From NCBI RefSeq assembly GCF_028748185.1, contig NZ_CP118164.1, forward strand, positions 1,178,001 through 1,242,000: a stretch of 64,000 nucleotides of DNA, written 5' to 3'. The translations under genes were made by a program, and so were the position numbers. The first letter of the stretch is position 1, and each line of letters begins with the position of its first letter. The DNA is from Bremerella sp. P1. GTDB lineage: Bacteria; Planctomycetota; Planctomycetia; Pirellulales; Pirellulaceae. A model generated the notes under the pieces. That model saw only the letters and a list, made by a program, of their open reading frames with translations. It did no database searches and was not told the DNA's origin. Of this stretch, positions 8,318-17,439 are shown piece after piece.

Positions 8318-9655
8318 ATGTTCATGACCACAGCCCGTTGGTTACCGCTGTCGCTCGGTTTGCTTCTAACGACGTCCTCCTGGACGTTTGCCGCCGATTA
8401 TTTCGTCGCTCCGGATGGCCTTGATAGTAACCCTGGAACCAAAGAAGCCCCGTTCGCTTCGATTCAACATGCCGAAACAGCCGCCGAGCCAGGCGACACC
8501 GTTTACTTGCGTGGCGGCACCTATCGTATGCAGGAAGCCGACATCGCCCGCAAGCGGCGGATCTGGGCCTACGTGATTCACCTGCGGAAGAGCGGCAAAG
8601 AAGGCCAACCGATTCGTTACTTCGCCTATGAGAACGAGCGTCCGGTCTTCGACTTCTCGGACGTGAAGCCGGAAGGCCACCGCGTGCATGCGTTTCAGGT
8701 CGAAGGTTCATGGCTTCATCTGCGGGGCATTGAAGTGGTCGGTGTGCAGGTCACCATGACCGGGCACACACAATCGATCTGTTTCGCCAACGAAGGACAC
8801 CACAATGTCCTGGAGCGGTTGAGCATGCACGACGGCCATGCGATCGGCATCTATGTGGTTCGCGGCAGCGATAGCTTGTACCTCAACTGCGATGCCTACA
8901 ACAATCATGATCCCGTCTCGCAGGGAGGTCGCGGCGGCAACGTCGATGGCTTCGGTTGTCATCCCCGGCCGGGGGCAAAGAATAATGTCTTTCGCGGCTG
9001 CCGAGCCTGGTTTAACGCCGACGACGGTTTCGATTGCATTAGCGCCGATGAAGCCGTTCGCTTCGAGAACTGCTGGGCTTTCTGGAATGGCTACTCATCC
9101 AAATTCGAAGCCCGGGCCGATGGCAACGGTTTCAAGGCCGGTGGCTACGGCGTTTCGCCCAACCCCCGCGCACCGCGTGACATTCCTCGGCACGTGATTC
9201 AGAACTGCGTGTCCGTCGGCAACAAGAACAGCGGCTTCTACGCCAACCATCATCCCGGCGGCTGCGACTGGCTGAACAACACGGCCTATCGCAACGGAGC
9301 CAACTTCAACATGTTGAACCGTTCGACCGACTTCCAAAAGGATGTCCCCGGCTTCGGTCACGTCTTGAAGAACAACGTAGCCTACGGTGGCCGACGAGCG
9401 ATCGTGAACATCGACGAGCAAGAGTGCACGCTCGAGGCGAACACGTTCGACAACGAAATCGAAGTCACCAAGGAAGACTTCGTCGAGCTGAAAGACAACC
9501 AGCAACTGTCCGCAGCCCGGCAGGCCGACGGAAGCCTCCCTCAGATGACCTTCCTGAAGCTATCGCCAAACAGCAAGCTTATCGACGCTGGCGTTGATGT
9601 CGGCTTGCCCTTGGAAGGAAAAGCACCCGACATCGGGGCGTTTGAAACCAAGTAA
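8318..9655 (+). CDS. Secreted right-handed beta-helix protein, polysaccharide lyase family 9-like
   Basis: Predicted exported pectate/uronate lyase-like enzyme. The ATG at 8318 starts a normal signal peptide ending near SWTFAA; a TTG further upstream would add non-signal residues. The mature protein begins DYFVAPDGLDSNPGT, the usual opening of these beta-helices, followed by PGDTVYLRGGTY. The segment GGNVDGFGCHPRPGAKNN then CRAWFNADDGFDCI resembles the Ca-binding and catalytic region of PL9 enzymes, where a lysine acts as base. It starts the plus-strand half of the degradation locus, 46 bp before the Gfo/Idh/MocA gene. PL9 assignment is by motif only; another beta-helix family is possible. 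Confidence 0.8.
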   Translation: MFMTTARWLPLSLGLLLTTSSWTFAADYFVAPDGLDSNPGTKEAPFASIQHAETAAEPGDTVYLRGGTYRMQEADIARKRRIWAYVIHLRKSGKEGQPIRYFAYENERPVFDFSDVKPEGHRVHAFQVEGSWLHLRGIEVVGVQVTMTGHTQSICFANEGHHNVLERLSMHDGHAIGIYVVRGSDSLYLNCDAYNNHDPVSQGGRGGNVDGFGCHPRPGAKNNVFRGCRAWFNADDGFDCISADEAVRFENCWAFWNGYSSKFEARADGNGFKAGGYGVSPNPRAPRDIPRHVIQNCVSVGNKNSGFYANHHPGGCDWLNNTAYRNGANFNMLNRSTDFQKDVPGFGHVLKNNVAYGGRRAIVNIDEQECTLEANTFDNEIEVTKEDFVELKDNQQLSAARQADGSLPQMTFLKLSPNSKLIDAGVDVGLPLEGKAPDIGAFETK

Positions 9656-9701
9656 TCAACTCCTCTCCCTAAACTCTCTTCTCAATATCAACTGGCCTAC
9701 C

Positions 9702-10883
9702 ATGAAACGCCGTACCTTCCTTGCTGCCTCGTCCGCTGCCTTGGTTTTACCGTCGGCGGCCTATGCGATCACTCCTCCGCGTCCCACCGCCGTGATCGGG
9801 CATACTGGCCGCGGCAACTATGGGCATGGGCTCGATACGATGTGGCTTAAGATCAGCGAGACACAAGTGGTGGCCGTGGCCGACGCCGATCCGCGTGGCT
9901 TGTCGCTGGCCACCAAACGGCTGGAAGGGGCCAAAGGATTTGCCGACTACCAGGTCATGCTCCATACCGTGAAGCCCGAGTACGTTTCCGTTTGTCCGCG
10001 ACATCCCGACCAGCACTTCGATATGGTCCTGGCCGCCATCGAGGCAGGCGCCAAGGGGATCTACTGCGAGAAGCCATTCGTTCGTAACCCAGCCGAAGCC
10101 GATGCCCTGATCGCCGCGGCCGAGAAACGCGGCACCAAGGTCGCCGTCGCGCATCGCAATCGCTATCACCCGGCGCTGGAGCATATCGATACGCTCATCG
10201 AATCGGGCGAGCTTGGCAAAGTCCTGGAGCTGCGCGGCAAAGGCAAGGGAGACCATCGCGGGGGTGGCGAAGACCTGTGGGTGTTGGGCTCGCACATCGT
10301 CAACTTGTTCTGCTACTTCGGCGGCGGCAAACCGAAGAGTGTCTCCGGTATGCTGCTGCAAGATGGCAAGCTGGTTACCCGCCAGGATGTTAAACGTGGC
10401 AACGAAGGTCTGGGACAGCTAGCCGGCAACGAAGTGCATGCCCGCTTCCTAATGGACAACGGCATGGTTGCATACTACGAGTCGATCGCCAACGACGGCA
10501 CCAGCCCCAATGGCTACTGCTTTCAAATCATCGGCAGCAAGGGAACGGTTACCTGGCACATCGACCGCGACCCGGTCGCCCACTTCACGCCGGGCAACCC
10601 TTACGATCCAGCGAACACGCCTCGCAAGTGGATTCCAATTACTTCCCAGGGAGTCGGCAAAGAGGAAACGGATCCTGAATCAATCCAAAAGGTTCACAAC
10701 CACGTCGCTGCGGGAACCGACTTACTGTGGGCGGTGTCCGGCAATAGTGCTCCTAAGTGCGATATTCAGGATGCTGCCTGGACCGTGGAAATGATCTGCG
10801 GCGTCTTCGAATCGCATCGCCAAGGCGGAAAGATCGTCGAGTTCCCTCTCAAGGAACGAGAAAACCCGCTTGCGAAGCTTTAA
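9702..10883 (+). CDS. Gfo/Idh/MocA family oxidoreductase with Tat-like leader
   Basis: NAD(P)-dependent sugar or inositol dehydrogenase-type protein, probably exported folded. The ATG at 9702 begins an RRTFLAA twin-arginine leader ending near AYA. The Rossmann segment is VIGHTGRGNYGHG, less canonical than GxGxxG, followed by VVAVADADP. The family motif EKPFV is present as YCEKPFVRNPAEAD near residue 125, and the catalytic-region lysine lies in it; later HRGGGEDLWVLGSHIVNLF supplies the conserved His. 393 residues. Short gap after the lyase gene implies an operon. Substrate unknown; release products of the neighbouring lyase are an inference. Confidence 0.88.
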   Translation: MKRRTFLAASSAALVLPSAAYAITPPRPTAVIGHTGRGNYGHGLDTMWLKISETQVVAVADADPRGLSLATKRLEGAKGFADYQVMLHTVKPEYVSVCPRHPDQHFDMVLAAIEAGAKGIYCEKPFVRNPAEADALIAAAEKRGTKVAVAHRNRYHPALEHIDTLIESGELGKVLELRGKGKGDHRGGGEDLWVLGSHIVNLFCYFGGGKPKSVSGMLLQDGKLVTRQDVKRGNEGLGQLAGNEVHARFLMDNGMVAYYESIANDGTSPNGYCFQIIGSKGTVTWHIDRDPVAHFTPGNPYDPANTPRKWIPITSQGVGKEETDPESIQKVHNHVAAGTDLLWAVSGNSAPKCDIQDAAWTVEMICGVFESHRQGGKIVEFPLKERENPLAKL

Positions 10884-10901
10884 CGCGTCGTCAATCGTTC
10901 C

Positions 10902-10929
10902 CGTGGGTACCACACGACTGGTACCCACG
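10902..10929. terminator. Perfect hairpin between convergent genes
   Basis: Arms 10902-10912 and 10919-10929 are an 11-bp perfect inverted repeat (CGTGGGTACCA) with a 6-nt loop, 18 bases after the oxidoreductase stop. There is no T-run on either side, so it may be a weak bidirectional terminator or an RNA-stabilising hairpin. Confidence 0.5.
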
Positions 10930-10963
10930 CGTCCTGACTTGAAGGCCTGGTGGCCAAAGCCAA

Positions 10964-12469
10964 TTACTTGGCCTGATCCCACAGCACGAACGGATCGTCC
11001 AGGCGTTTCATTTCTGCCTGCAGCAAGGCTTCCAATTCTTTTCGCTGGGGCGCGTACTTCGGATCGTCGGCCAGGTTCGTTTGATGCTTCTCGGGAGTCA
11101 TGCCAGTCATGGCGATCACTTCCTTGGCGTGATGCTGCGGCAGGAACTCGTGCGGGTTCTCGGCCAGGTTGAACAGCTGCGTCTCTTGCACACCGGCACT
11201 GGGCACATCGTACTTCAGCAGCTTCCAGTCACCTTTCTTCACGCATCGCATGCCAGGCTTTTCGCCGCCACAGTACACGCCGTACAGCACGTCGCGAACG
11301 GTATCCTTTTCGCCCATTAATACGGGCTTGAAGCTTTCGCCTTCGTTGGTCTTGGGCGCCTCAACGCCAGTCAGGTCGCAGATCGTTGCCAACACGTCCA
11401 ACAAGTAGATATTCCCCTCAGCACGCGTGCCAGACTTGATGCCAGGGCCTTTGACGACAAACGGAACGCGCCAGGTGTGCTGGTAAAGGTTCTGCTTCCC
11501 TTGCAGACCATGACGACCAATCGCCATGCCGTGGTCCGCAGTGTAGATGATGTAGGTGTTGTCGAGTTCCCCCATCGCTTCGAGCTTGTCCAACACCTTG
11601 CCGATCTGGATGTCGATGTTTTCACTGCAGGCAAACTCACGCCCCAGTTCGTTGCGGATGGTCGCCTCGTCACGGTTCGTCCACACGCCACTGACAGACA
11701 CTTCGTCGCGCACGTTCAAGTGGCTATTCTCAAACGGATGCTTGGGCAACCAGTTGGGCGGCATCTGTGGCTGCTTGTCGTTGGGCTCCGGCAGTGTCGT
11801 CTGCTTGGTGTGATTGATCGAACCGTACTTCTCCAGCAGTTCCGGCGTACCGTCACGCGTATCGTGCGGGTGCGAGAACCCGAAGTAAATCAGAAACGGA
11901 TCTTTGTCGTTCGCCTTCTCTCGCTCATTTAAATAATCGAGAACCTGCTTGCCATGCCAGGCACTACCGGTCTCTTCGGTGCCACCCCGCTTCGAAGCAT
12001 CCCGAACGACGGTGAACTGCTTGTTAGCCCCGTCGTAGCTGTTCCCCTTCTTACAGGTTCGCATCGTGTCGTACCCGGCACGATTGAACACGGCGGCCAT
12101 GGTGTATTCCGGAAGGTTCTCAGGAACCAGGCCCGCATTCCCTTCATTCGGGTTTCGCTTGCGGTTCATTCGGCTAGGAATGTGCCACACGGTGCGACCA
12201 CTCATCACCATGTGTCGCGATGGTGTGCAAACTGCTCCCGACCACGAGCCCATATGATAGGCCCCATCGAAGACCATGCCGTCGGCCGCCAGTTGGTCGA
12301 TCACGGGTGTATGGAGCTTGGAGTCCTGATTGTAGAACTTGAAGTCAAACGGAGATTGATCGTCGGCAATGATAAACAAGATATTCGGCCGTTCGGCTGC
12401 CGAAGCGGTCGCCATTAGGCCGACCGTCAGAAGCAAACACGCGAGTGCCATTCGAGTAGCGATGATCAT
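10964..12469 (-). CDS. Type I sulfatase (formylglycine-dependent), secreted
   Basis: Hydrolyses a sulfate ester after conversion of its active-site Cys to formylglycine. Start ATG 12469 has an AGGAC site and a clean signal peptide ending in ASA. Residues 29-37 give NILFIIADD with the paired metal-binding Asp; the maturation motif CTPSR starts at Cys81; a later YTADHGMAIGRHGLQGK carries the Asp-His metal/sulfate ligands and basic residues. 501 residues, normal for the family. Last gene of a minus-strand run of three sulfatases, 36 bp after the previous stop. Needs a formylglycine-generating enzyme, not found in this window. Substrate not deducible. Confidence 0.95.
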   Translation of the reverse strand: MIIATRMALACLLLTVGLMATASAAERPNILFIIADDQSPFDFKFYNQDSKLHTPVIDQLAADGMVFDGAYHMGSWSGAVCTPSRHMVMSGRTVWHIPSRMNRKRNPNEGNAGLVPENLPEYTMAAVFNRAGYDTMRTCKKGNSYDGANKQFTVVRDASKRGGTEETGSAWHGKQVLDYLNEREKANDKDPFLIYFGFSHPHDTRDGTPELLEKYGSINHTKQTTLPEPNDKQPQMPPNWLPKHPFENSHLNVRDEVSVSGVWTNRDEATIRNELGREFACSENIDIQIGKVLDKLEAMGELDNTYIIYTADHGMAIGRHGLQGKQNLYQHTWRVPFVVKGPGIKSGTRAEGNIYLLDVLATICDLTGVEAPKTNEGESFKPVLMGEKDTVRDVLYGVYCGGEKPGMRCVKKGDWKLLKYDVPSAGVQETQLFNLAENPHEFLPQHHAKEVIAMTGMTPEKHQTNLADDPKYAPQRKELEALLQAEMKRLDDPFVLWDQAK

Positions 12470-12505
12470 GGAAAGTCCTAGATGGGGTGATGGGACAAGG
12501 TTAAC

Positions 12506-13966
12506 TCAGTTCTTTTCACTCTTCCAAAGGTCGATGTTATTCGTATCGTTCTTTGATTTCGGTCCGTCGGTGCTACGACCACGCTCGACGTCGGCTTGCA
12601 GTTGCTTTAACAGTCGCTGGGCAATCGACACTTCGGTCAGGTAGCGATTGTCCTGTTCACCAACGTCTTCGGTCATGTTGTAAAGCTGCGCCTTGGGAGC
12701 ATTCTTACCCGCCTGCTTTTCATTGGGGGAACTCCACCCGCCGGATCCGCGAGCAAGGGCCAACTTCCACGGACCTTGTCGATAGGCGAAGTGCCCACTG
12801 ACCGAATGATGGACAACACCAGTTCGAGTCGAAGAGATCGGCTTGCCGGAGAGTGCTGGCAGAAAGCTGACGCTATCCTCGCAAGCGTCCGACGGAACCT
12901 CGGCCCCGATCAACTCGGCTGCAGTCGCAAACCAGTCGGTCAAGCAGATCAACTGATCGCTTGTCGAACCTGCTTCAACTTTGCCAGGCCAACGCACGAG
13001 AAACGGTACACGATGTCCGCCGTCCCAGATGTCGGCCTTTGAGCCGCGAAGATGGGCACTAACGATGTGCCCCTGCTCGGCCAGCTTCTGGATGCCGGCC
13101 GCTTTGCTACAGCCATTGTCACTGGTGAAGATGACCAAGGTATTGTCGGTCAGACCGTTACGCTCGAGTGCCTTACTGACCTCGACGACGACGTTATCGG
13201 TCTCCATCACGAAGTCGCCGTAGTCCCCCAGGCCGCTTTTGCCCTGCCAGGCTTCGGTCGGCAGGATTGGTGTATGGGGCGAGCCGAGCGGAATGTACAG
13301 GAAGAAAGGTTGCTTGCCGCCCGCATGCTGATCGATGTACTCGACGCTCTTCCTGGTAAGTCGCGGCAGCATATGGATGGGAGGATCATGGGCAATGACC
13401 GTATCGTTCTCGATCACCGTCTGCATGTCACGCGCGTGGTGAAAGCCGTGGTAATAATCGAATCCGCGAGCCAGCGGGCCATCCGGAATCTTGGTGCCCA
13501 CCGGCGGCGACTTGAAGTCCTTCGCCTTATATGGCTTGCCCGTTTGAGGATCGCAGTACTGAAAGTTCAAGTGCCACTTGCCAATGATCGCCGTCTGATA
13601 GCCGTGCTCTTTCAAAAAACTGGCCACGGTCGGGCGGTCTTCGTCAATCAAGCAAGGGGCAAAACCGGTTACCACACCCTTTTGCAACGTGGTCCGCCAA
13701 CTGTAACGCCCGGTCAACAAGCCGTAGCGAGTCGGCGTACAAACGGATGAACCGCTATGAGCATCGGTGAAGGTCATGCCCTGCTTGGCGAGTGCATCGG
13801 CACCCGGCGTGGCAATCTTACCGTGCTCGGGATTGAGACACTGGACGTCTCCATAGCCGAGATCATCACACATGATGAAGACGATGTTCGGCTTCTCTGC
13901 GCCCCACAGAATCTGCGGTACAAATAGCACTAACGCCAAGCAAAACCAAGTCACTCGAGAGGTCAT
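12506..13966 (-). CDS. Type I sulfatase, secreted
   Basis: The ATG at 13966 is preferred over an in-frame GTG at 13984 because AGGAG lies eight bases before it; the gap to the upstream sulfatase stop is then 17 bp. 486 residues with a signal peptide ending near LWGA, NIVFIMCDDLGYGD metal site, and maturation motif CTPTR at Cys76. GKWHLNF and FTSDNGC.KAAG segments supply the other active-site residues, as in arylsulfatase A-type enzymes. Middle gene of the sulfatase run and probably co-transcribed with both neighbours. Confidence 0.94.
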   Translation of the reverse strand: MTSRVTWFCLALVLFVPQILWGAEKPNIVFIMCDDLGYGDVQCLNPEHGKIATPGADALAKQGMTFTDAHSGSSVCTPTRYGLLTGRYSWRTTLQKGVVTGFAPCLIDEDRPTVASFLKEHGYQTAIIGKWHLNFQYCDPQTGKPYKAKDFKSPPVGTKIPDGPLARGFDYYHGFHHARDMQTVIENDTVIAHDPPIHMLPRLTRKSVEYIDQHAGGKQPFFLYIPLGSPHTPILPTEAWQGKSGLGDYGDFVMETDNVVVEVSKALERNGLTDNTLVIFTSDNGCSKAAGIQKLAEQGHIVSAHLRGSKADIWDGGHRVPFLVRWPGKVEAGSTSDQLICLTDWFATAAELIGAEVPSDACEDSVSFLPALSGKPISSTRTGVVHHSVSGHFAYRQGPWKLALARGSGGWSSPNEKQAGKNAPKAQLYNMTEDVGEQDNRYLTEVSIAQRLLKQLQADVERGRSTDGPKSKNDTNNIDLWKSEKN

Positions 13967-13983
13967 GTTCGTGCTCCTGTGCA

Positions 13984-15489
13984 CTATTTCGCCAAACGGG
14001 GTGCGGAGTGGCCTTGCTGCTGGATCTTGGCCAACAGCTTCTGCATCTGCTCAACCTTCTCGGGGTGATCGGCCGCCAGGTTGTGACGCTGACCGATGTC
14101 GTTCTTTAGGTTGTACAACTCGACCGGTTGATCGTCGTCGCCTGGATAATTGTGCCGAGGCTCCCAGGCTTGCCAGCCCTTCGAGCGATAGCCGGTCTTG
14201 TGATCGACCAGCAGCCAGTCGCCGTCTCGGATGGCATACTGTTTGTCGAACGTGTTATGCACGTGCGATGCCCGAACGTCTTCGGTCTCACCCTTGAGGT
14301 GTGGCAGCATGTCGTGTGAATCTTCGGCGGCATCATCCGGCAACTTATAGCCGAGTGCCGAAGCAAAGGTCTCCATCAAGTCGATCTGCGAAACCAAAGC
14401 ATCACTTACACTGCCAGGCTTGGTCACGCCTGGCCAACGGACGATAAACGGCACGTGATGGCCACCTTCGTAGATGTCTCGCTTCAAACCGCGGAACGGC
14501 TCTGGCGACCAGTGACCATACTTCGCATCGCGAGCATAGGCGTAATGCTCAGGCCCATTGTCGGCCGTGAAGACAACGATCGTGTTGTCGGCCTGGCCCG
14601 ATGCTTCCAAAGCAGCGAGCAGTCGGCCGACCATCGCGTCGGTTTCGACGACAAAGTCACCGAAGGGTCCGGCACCACTCTTTCCGTCGAAGGCATCGTT
14701 GGGAATGATCGGAGCATGGGGACAAGGAAACGCGAAGTAGAGGAAGAACGGTTCCTTCTGATCTTTTCGCGACTCAAGATACTCGACGCCTTGATCGGTC
14801 AGCGTCGGCAGCACGGCATAGGGATCCCAACCGGTGACCATCGGACCCGGACGACATTCCCAACTCCCTTCCTTAATCTTCTTCCACTTCGACTCGTCTT
14901 TCATCGTGTCGGGGATCTGGGCCATCTTGTCATCTTTGATCCAGGCATACGGCGGAAAGTTGATCACCGTATCGCCAAAGTAATGATCGAAGCCGTGAGC
15001 GAGCGGTCCGTCAGGGATCGATTTCGTCCAATCGAAGCTGTCAGGCTGAATGCCTTTGTTCTTACGAATCGCATTCCAGTCCCAGCCCAGGTGCCATTTA
15101 CCGATGCAGGCGGTGGTGTAGCCTTGCTCTTTGAGCATCTCTGGCATGGTCAAACGCTCAGGCTTGAAGACCGATCCACCAAATGCATTCACGATCCCAT
15201 GAAAGTCGCGCCAATGATGTCGACCGGTAAGCAGTGCATAGCGACTGGGTGTGCAGATGCCGGACGAAGAATGCCCATCGGTGAATCGCGTGCCGGAAGC
15301 CGCGAGCTTGTCGAGATTGGGCGTGGGGATCTTTCCCTTGGCGTTGTAGCAAGAGAGATCGCCGAACCCAAGATCATCGGCATAGAGAATCAAAATGTTG
15401 GGCTGGTCTTTTTCGGCGGCACGCAGCGTACCGGCCGACGTACTAACCAAAGCCAATAATAGCGCAGCAAACAGAAGGGGTCGCATCAT
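13984..15489 (-). CDS. Type I sulfatase, secreted
   Basis: Start at ATG 15489, where the signal peptide [14 protein letters not shown] begins; the longer open frame upstream has no signal character. 501 residues, leader ending in [18 protein letters not shown] metal site, maturation motif CTPSR at Cys79, then [10 protein letters not shown] and [11 protein letters not shown] with the conserved Asp-Asn. First gene of the three-sulfatase run. It is 152 bp downstream of the sialate O-acetylesterase gene on the same strand. Resembles arylsulfatase A-like enzymes acting on sulfated sugars. Confidence 0.94.
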   Translation of the reverse strand: MMRPLLFAALLLALVSTSAGTLRAAEKDQPNILILYADDLGFGDLSCYNAKGKIPTPNLDKLAASGTRFTDGHSSSGICTPSRYALLTGRHHWRDFHGIVNAFGGSVFKPERLTMPEMLKEQGYTTACIGKWHLGWDWNAIRKNKGIQPDSFDWTKSIPDGPLAHGFDHYFGDTVINFPPYAWIKDDKMAQIPDTMKDESKWKKIKEGSWECRPGPMVTGWDPYAVLPTLTDQGVEYLESRKDQKEPFFLYFAFPCPHAPIIPNDAFDGKSGAGPFGDFVVETDAMVGRLLAALEASGQADNTIVVFTADNGPEHYAYARDAKYGHWSPEPFRGLKRDIYEGGHHVPFIVRWPGVTKPGSVSDALVSQIDLMETFASALGYKLPDDAAEDSHDMLPHLKGETEDVRASHVHNTFDKQYAIRDGDWLLVDHKTGYRSKGWQAWEPRHNYPGDDDQPVELYNLKNDIGQRHNLAADHPEKVEQMQKLLAKIQQQGHSAPRLAK

Positions 15490-15641
15490 AAGTTCAGGCT
15501 CGATAAGCGGTTGGGGCGGGATCGAAACTCGAAAACGAGGTGGCCAGTGGGCACAACGGCCCCTGGGCACTATTAAACAGCCGCGCGCGATCGATCCTGT
15601 CGCGCTAATTCGGATGTTTCGCGAAGTTTCCTGAAATCAAC

Positions 15642-17156
15642 CTACGGCGCGTAGTCATCCGTTCGGAACGGCACCGCCGGCAAATCCCAGTCGTTGATCA
15701 AATTCACTTGCGGGAACGAGGCAAACGCGTAGCGAACGGCGACCGGATCAGGGACGTCTTCGCTGGTCAAGCGAACCGTCTCGCCGTTGATCTTGGCCAC
15801 CGCTGGCTTCCACTTGCGATCCTTGCCGGAAATCCAAAATCCCGTTGGGTCGTTGCCGTCCGTGGTCTTCAGACCTCGGGCATGACTAAGCGATACCACG
15901 GCTGTCGCTCCATCGATCTGCATGCTCTTCAATTGCGGACCGGACGGATCGACTCTGCCCGGCTGAAGATAGTTCAGCGCGATCATCGCCAACCGTTTAC
16001 CAATGGGACGTTTGTCGGTCGGATGAATGTTAGTGAGGTGTCCCAGATCGATCGTGTTCGCCAGCCCGGTGTTGGGCAGTTCCAAGAGCTTGGCCTGCGA
16101 CTCGCGCATCCATGCCCATCCGTGCGCGATGGGTGACTCAACATCCTTGGTCGGCGACGTAGCAGCCATGCGACCATAGCGAGGAAGCATGACGGCCAGC
16201 ATCTGGAAGTCCTCGTTCTGAAAGCGATCCCGCAGCAGTTGGGTCCATAGCTTGAGCGTCTCGCCATACTGCTTCATCGTCACGAGCGAATGCGAGTTGG
16301 CTTCTCCCTGATACCACACCATCCCGCGAACGCTAAGTGGTTCGAGCGGATGCAACATCGCGTTATACAGAAGATTCGGCCGCTTGCGGAGGAAAATGTT
16401 TTCATCGCGCGTCCATCGCTCGCCGCCTGCCTGTTTGGCGATCAAGCTGGCGACGCGGTCGTGCTCTTCGGTGTCCAACTGATTCAGTGCCGCTTGGAAG
16501 TGAGGCAGGTCCTTACCCAAACTGCGCGGCATCCAGCCTTCGATGGACGAGCTTCCCCAGGAGGTTTCAATAACAGCGACCGGCACGTTTAGCGACTTCT
16601 GCAAGTCGTAAGCGAACGTGGTGGCAACGGCACTGTTGCCAGGGCCGGCGATCCACTTTGCCTGGCAACGATCTTGCTCCTCGAACGCCACGTCCTGTGT
16701 GATCTGCAAACAGCGAACCTGCTGTGAAGTCAGCCTATCCGCGAGTTTCTTGATTTCGGGGATACCCTTGTAGCCCATTTGCATGTTGGACTGTCCACTA
16801 CAAATCCACACTTCGCCGAACATGACATCCTGGGCGATCAGCGTCTGCTCGCCGCTCCGGGCAATCAGCTCATAACCGCTGCCGGCTTGCATAGCCTCCA
16901 GCGATACCTTCCAACTGCCGTCGGCGGCGACCGTGGTGGTGGCCTGCGGATCCTTGCTCATAACCAGCTGGTCGCCGATCTTCACGGTGACCTTCTCGCC
17001 TGGTGTTCCCCAGCCCCAAACCCGAATCGGCATATCGCGCTGCAGAATCATGTGATCACCGAAAGGAGACGCCCACTGAAATGGCTCAGCGACGGCCGTT
17101 CTGTGCGCGAAAACACACGACAAGAGGGCAAGCAGAAACAAAAACTTTCGGACCAT
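15642..17156 (-). CDS. Sialate O-acetylesterase-type SGNH esterase, secreted
   Basis: Removes O-acetyl groups from sugars or glycans. Start ATG 17156 opens a signal peptide ending near AVAEP. An N-terminal beta domain contains PFGDHMILQRDMP and VWGWGTPGEKVTV, standard for this family. The nucleophile motif is EVWICSGQSNMQM with Ser120; GVVWYQGEAN-like motif appears as MVWYQGEANSHS, and the catalytic Asp/His region as NIHPTDKRPIGKRLA. 504 residues. Faces the XylR-type regulator across a 283-bp promoter region and precedes the sulfatases, which suggests that de-acetylation and de-sulfation work on the same polymer. Confidence 0.93.
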   Translation of the reverse strand: MVRKFLFLLALLSCVFAHRTAVAEPFQWASPFGDHMILQRDMPIRVWGWGTPGEKVTVKIGDQLVMSKDPQATTTVAADGSWKVSLEAMQAGSGYELIARSGEQTLIAQDVMFGEVWICSGQSNMQMGYKGIPEIKKLADRLTSQQVRCLQITQDVAFEEQDRCQAKWIAGPGNSAVATTFAYDLQKSLNVPVAVIETSWGSSSIEGWMPRSLGKDLPHFQAALNQLDTEEHDRVASLIAKQAGGERWTRDENIFLRKRPNLLYNAMLHPLEPLSVRGMVWYQGEANSHSLVTMKQYGETLKLWTQLLRDRFQNEDFQMLAVMLPRYGRMAATSPTKDVESPIAHGWAWMRESQAKLLELPNTGLANTIDLGHLTNIHPTDKRPIGKRLAMIALNYLQPGRVDPSGPQLKSMQIDGATAVVSLSHARGLKTTDGNDPTGFWISGKDRKWKPAVAKINGETVRLTSEDVPDPVAVRYAFASFPQVNLINDWDLPAVPFRTDDYAP

Positions 17157-17439
17157 TAGAGAATTCTTTCGATACAGGCAGGATACGTTGACAAGCCTGG
17201 CAATGAGTACTCTTAAACGCTTTACAGGAAACCACATACGATAACAAGCAGACCGGCCAAATTAGGCCATCTATGCCATGATTTGGTACAAATACGCCCC
17301 GTCTCTTAGGGAGAAACAACCACCTAGTCTATTGCAAAAACACGAAATTGCACGTAAAACCTTGCGCAATACACCATACAAGATCGCGCACGTCGACGTC
17401 CTCTCCCTTTGACGGGCCAACCTGACATTCTGGACGCAT
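17157..17439. promoter_or_regulatory. Divergent promoter region of the degradation locus
   Basis: Between the esterase and regulator genes. ATTGCA occurs at 17331-17336 and 17347-17352, and the second copy forms an imperfect inverted repeat with GCGCAAT at 17364-17370 (6 of 7 matching, 10-bp spacer). Such elements 70-110 bp before the regulator ATG could be its operators. No clear -35/-10 pair was found. Confidence 0.4.

Noticed and set aside
13052-13750. 232-codon plus-strand frame inside the sulfatase at 12506-13966
   Set aside because: Shadow of the sulfatase; no motif and no ribosome site.
14455-15459. 334-codon plus-strand frame over the sulfatase at 13984-15489
   Set aside because: Antisense shadow of the sulfatase; the sense frame has the CTPSR motif and signal peptide.
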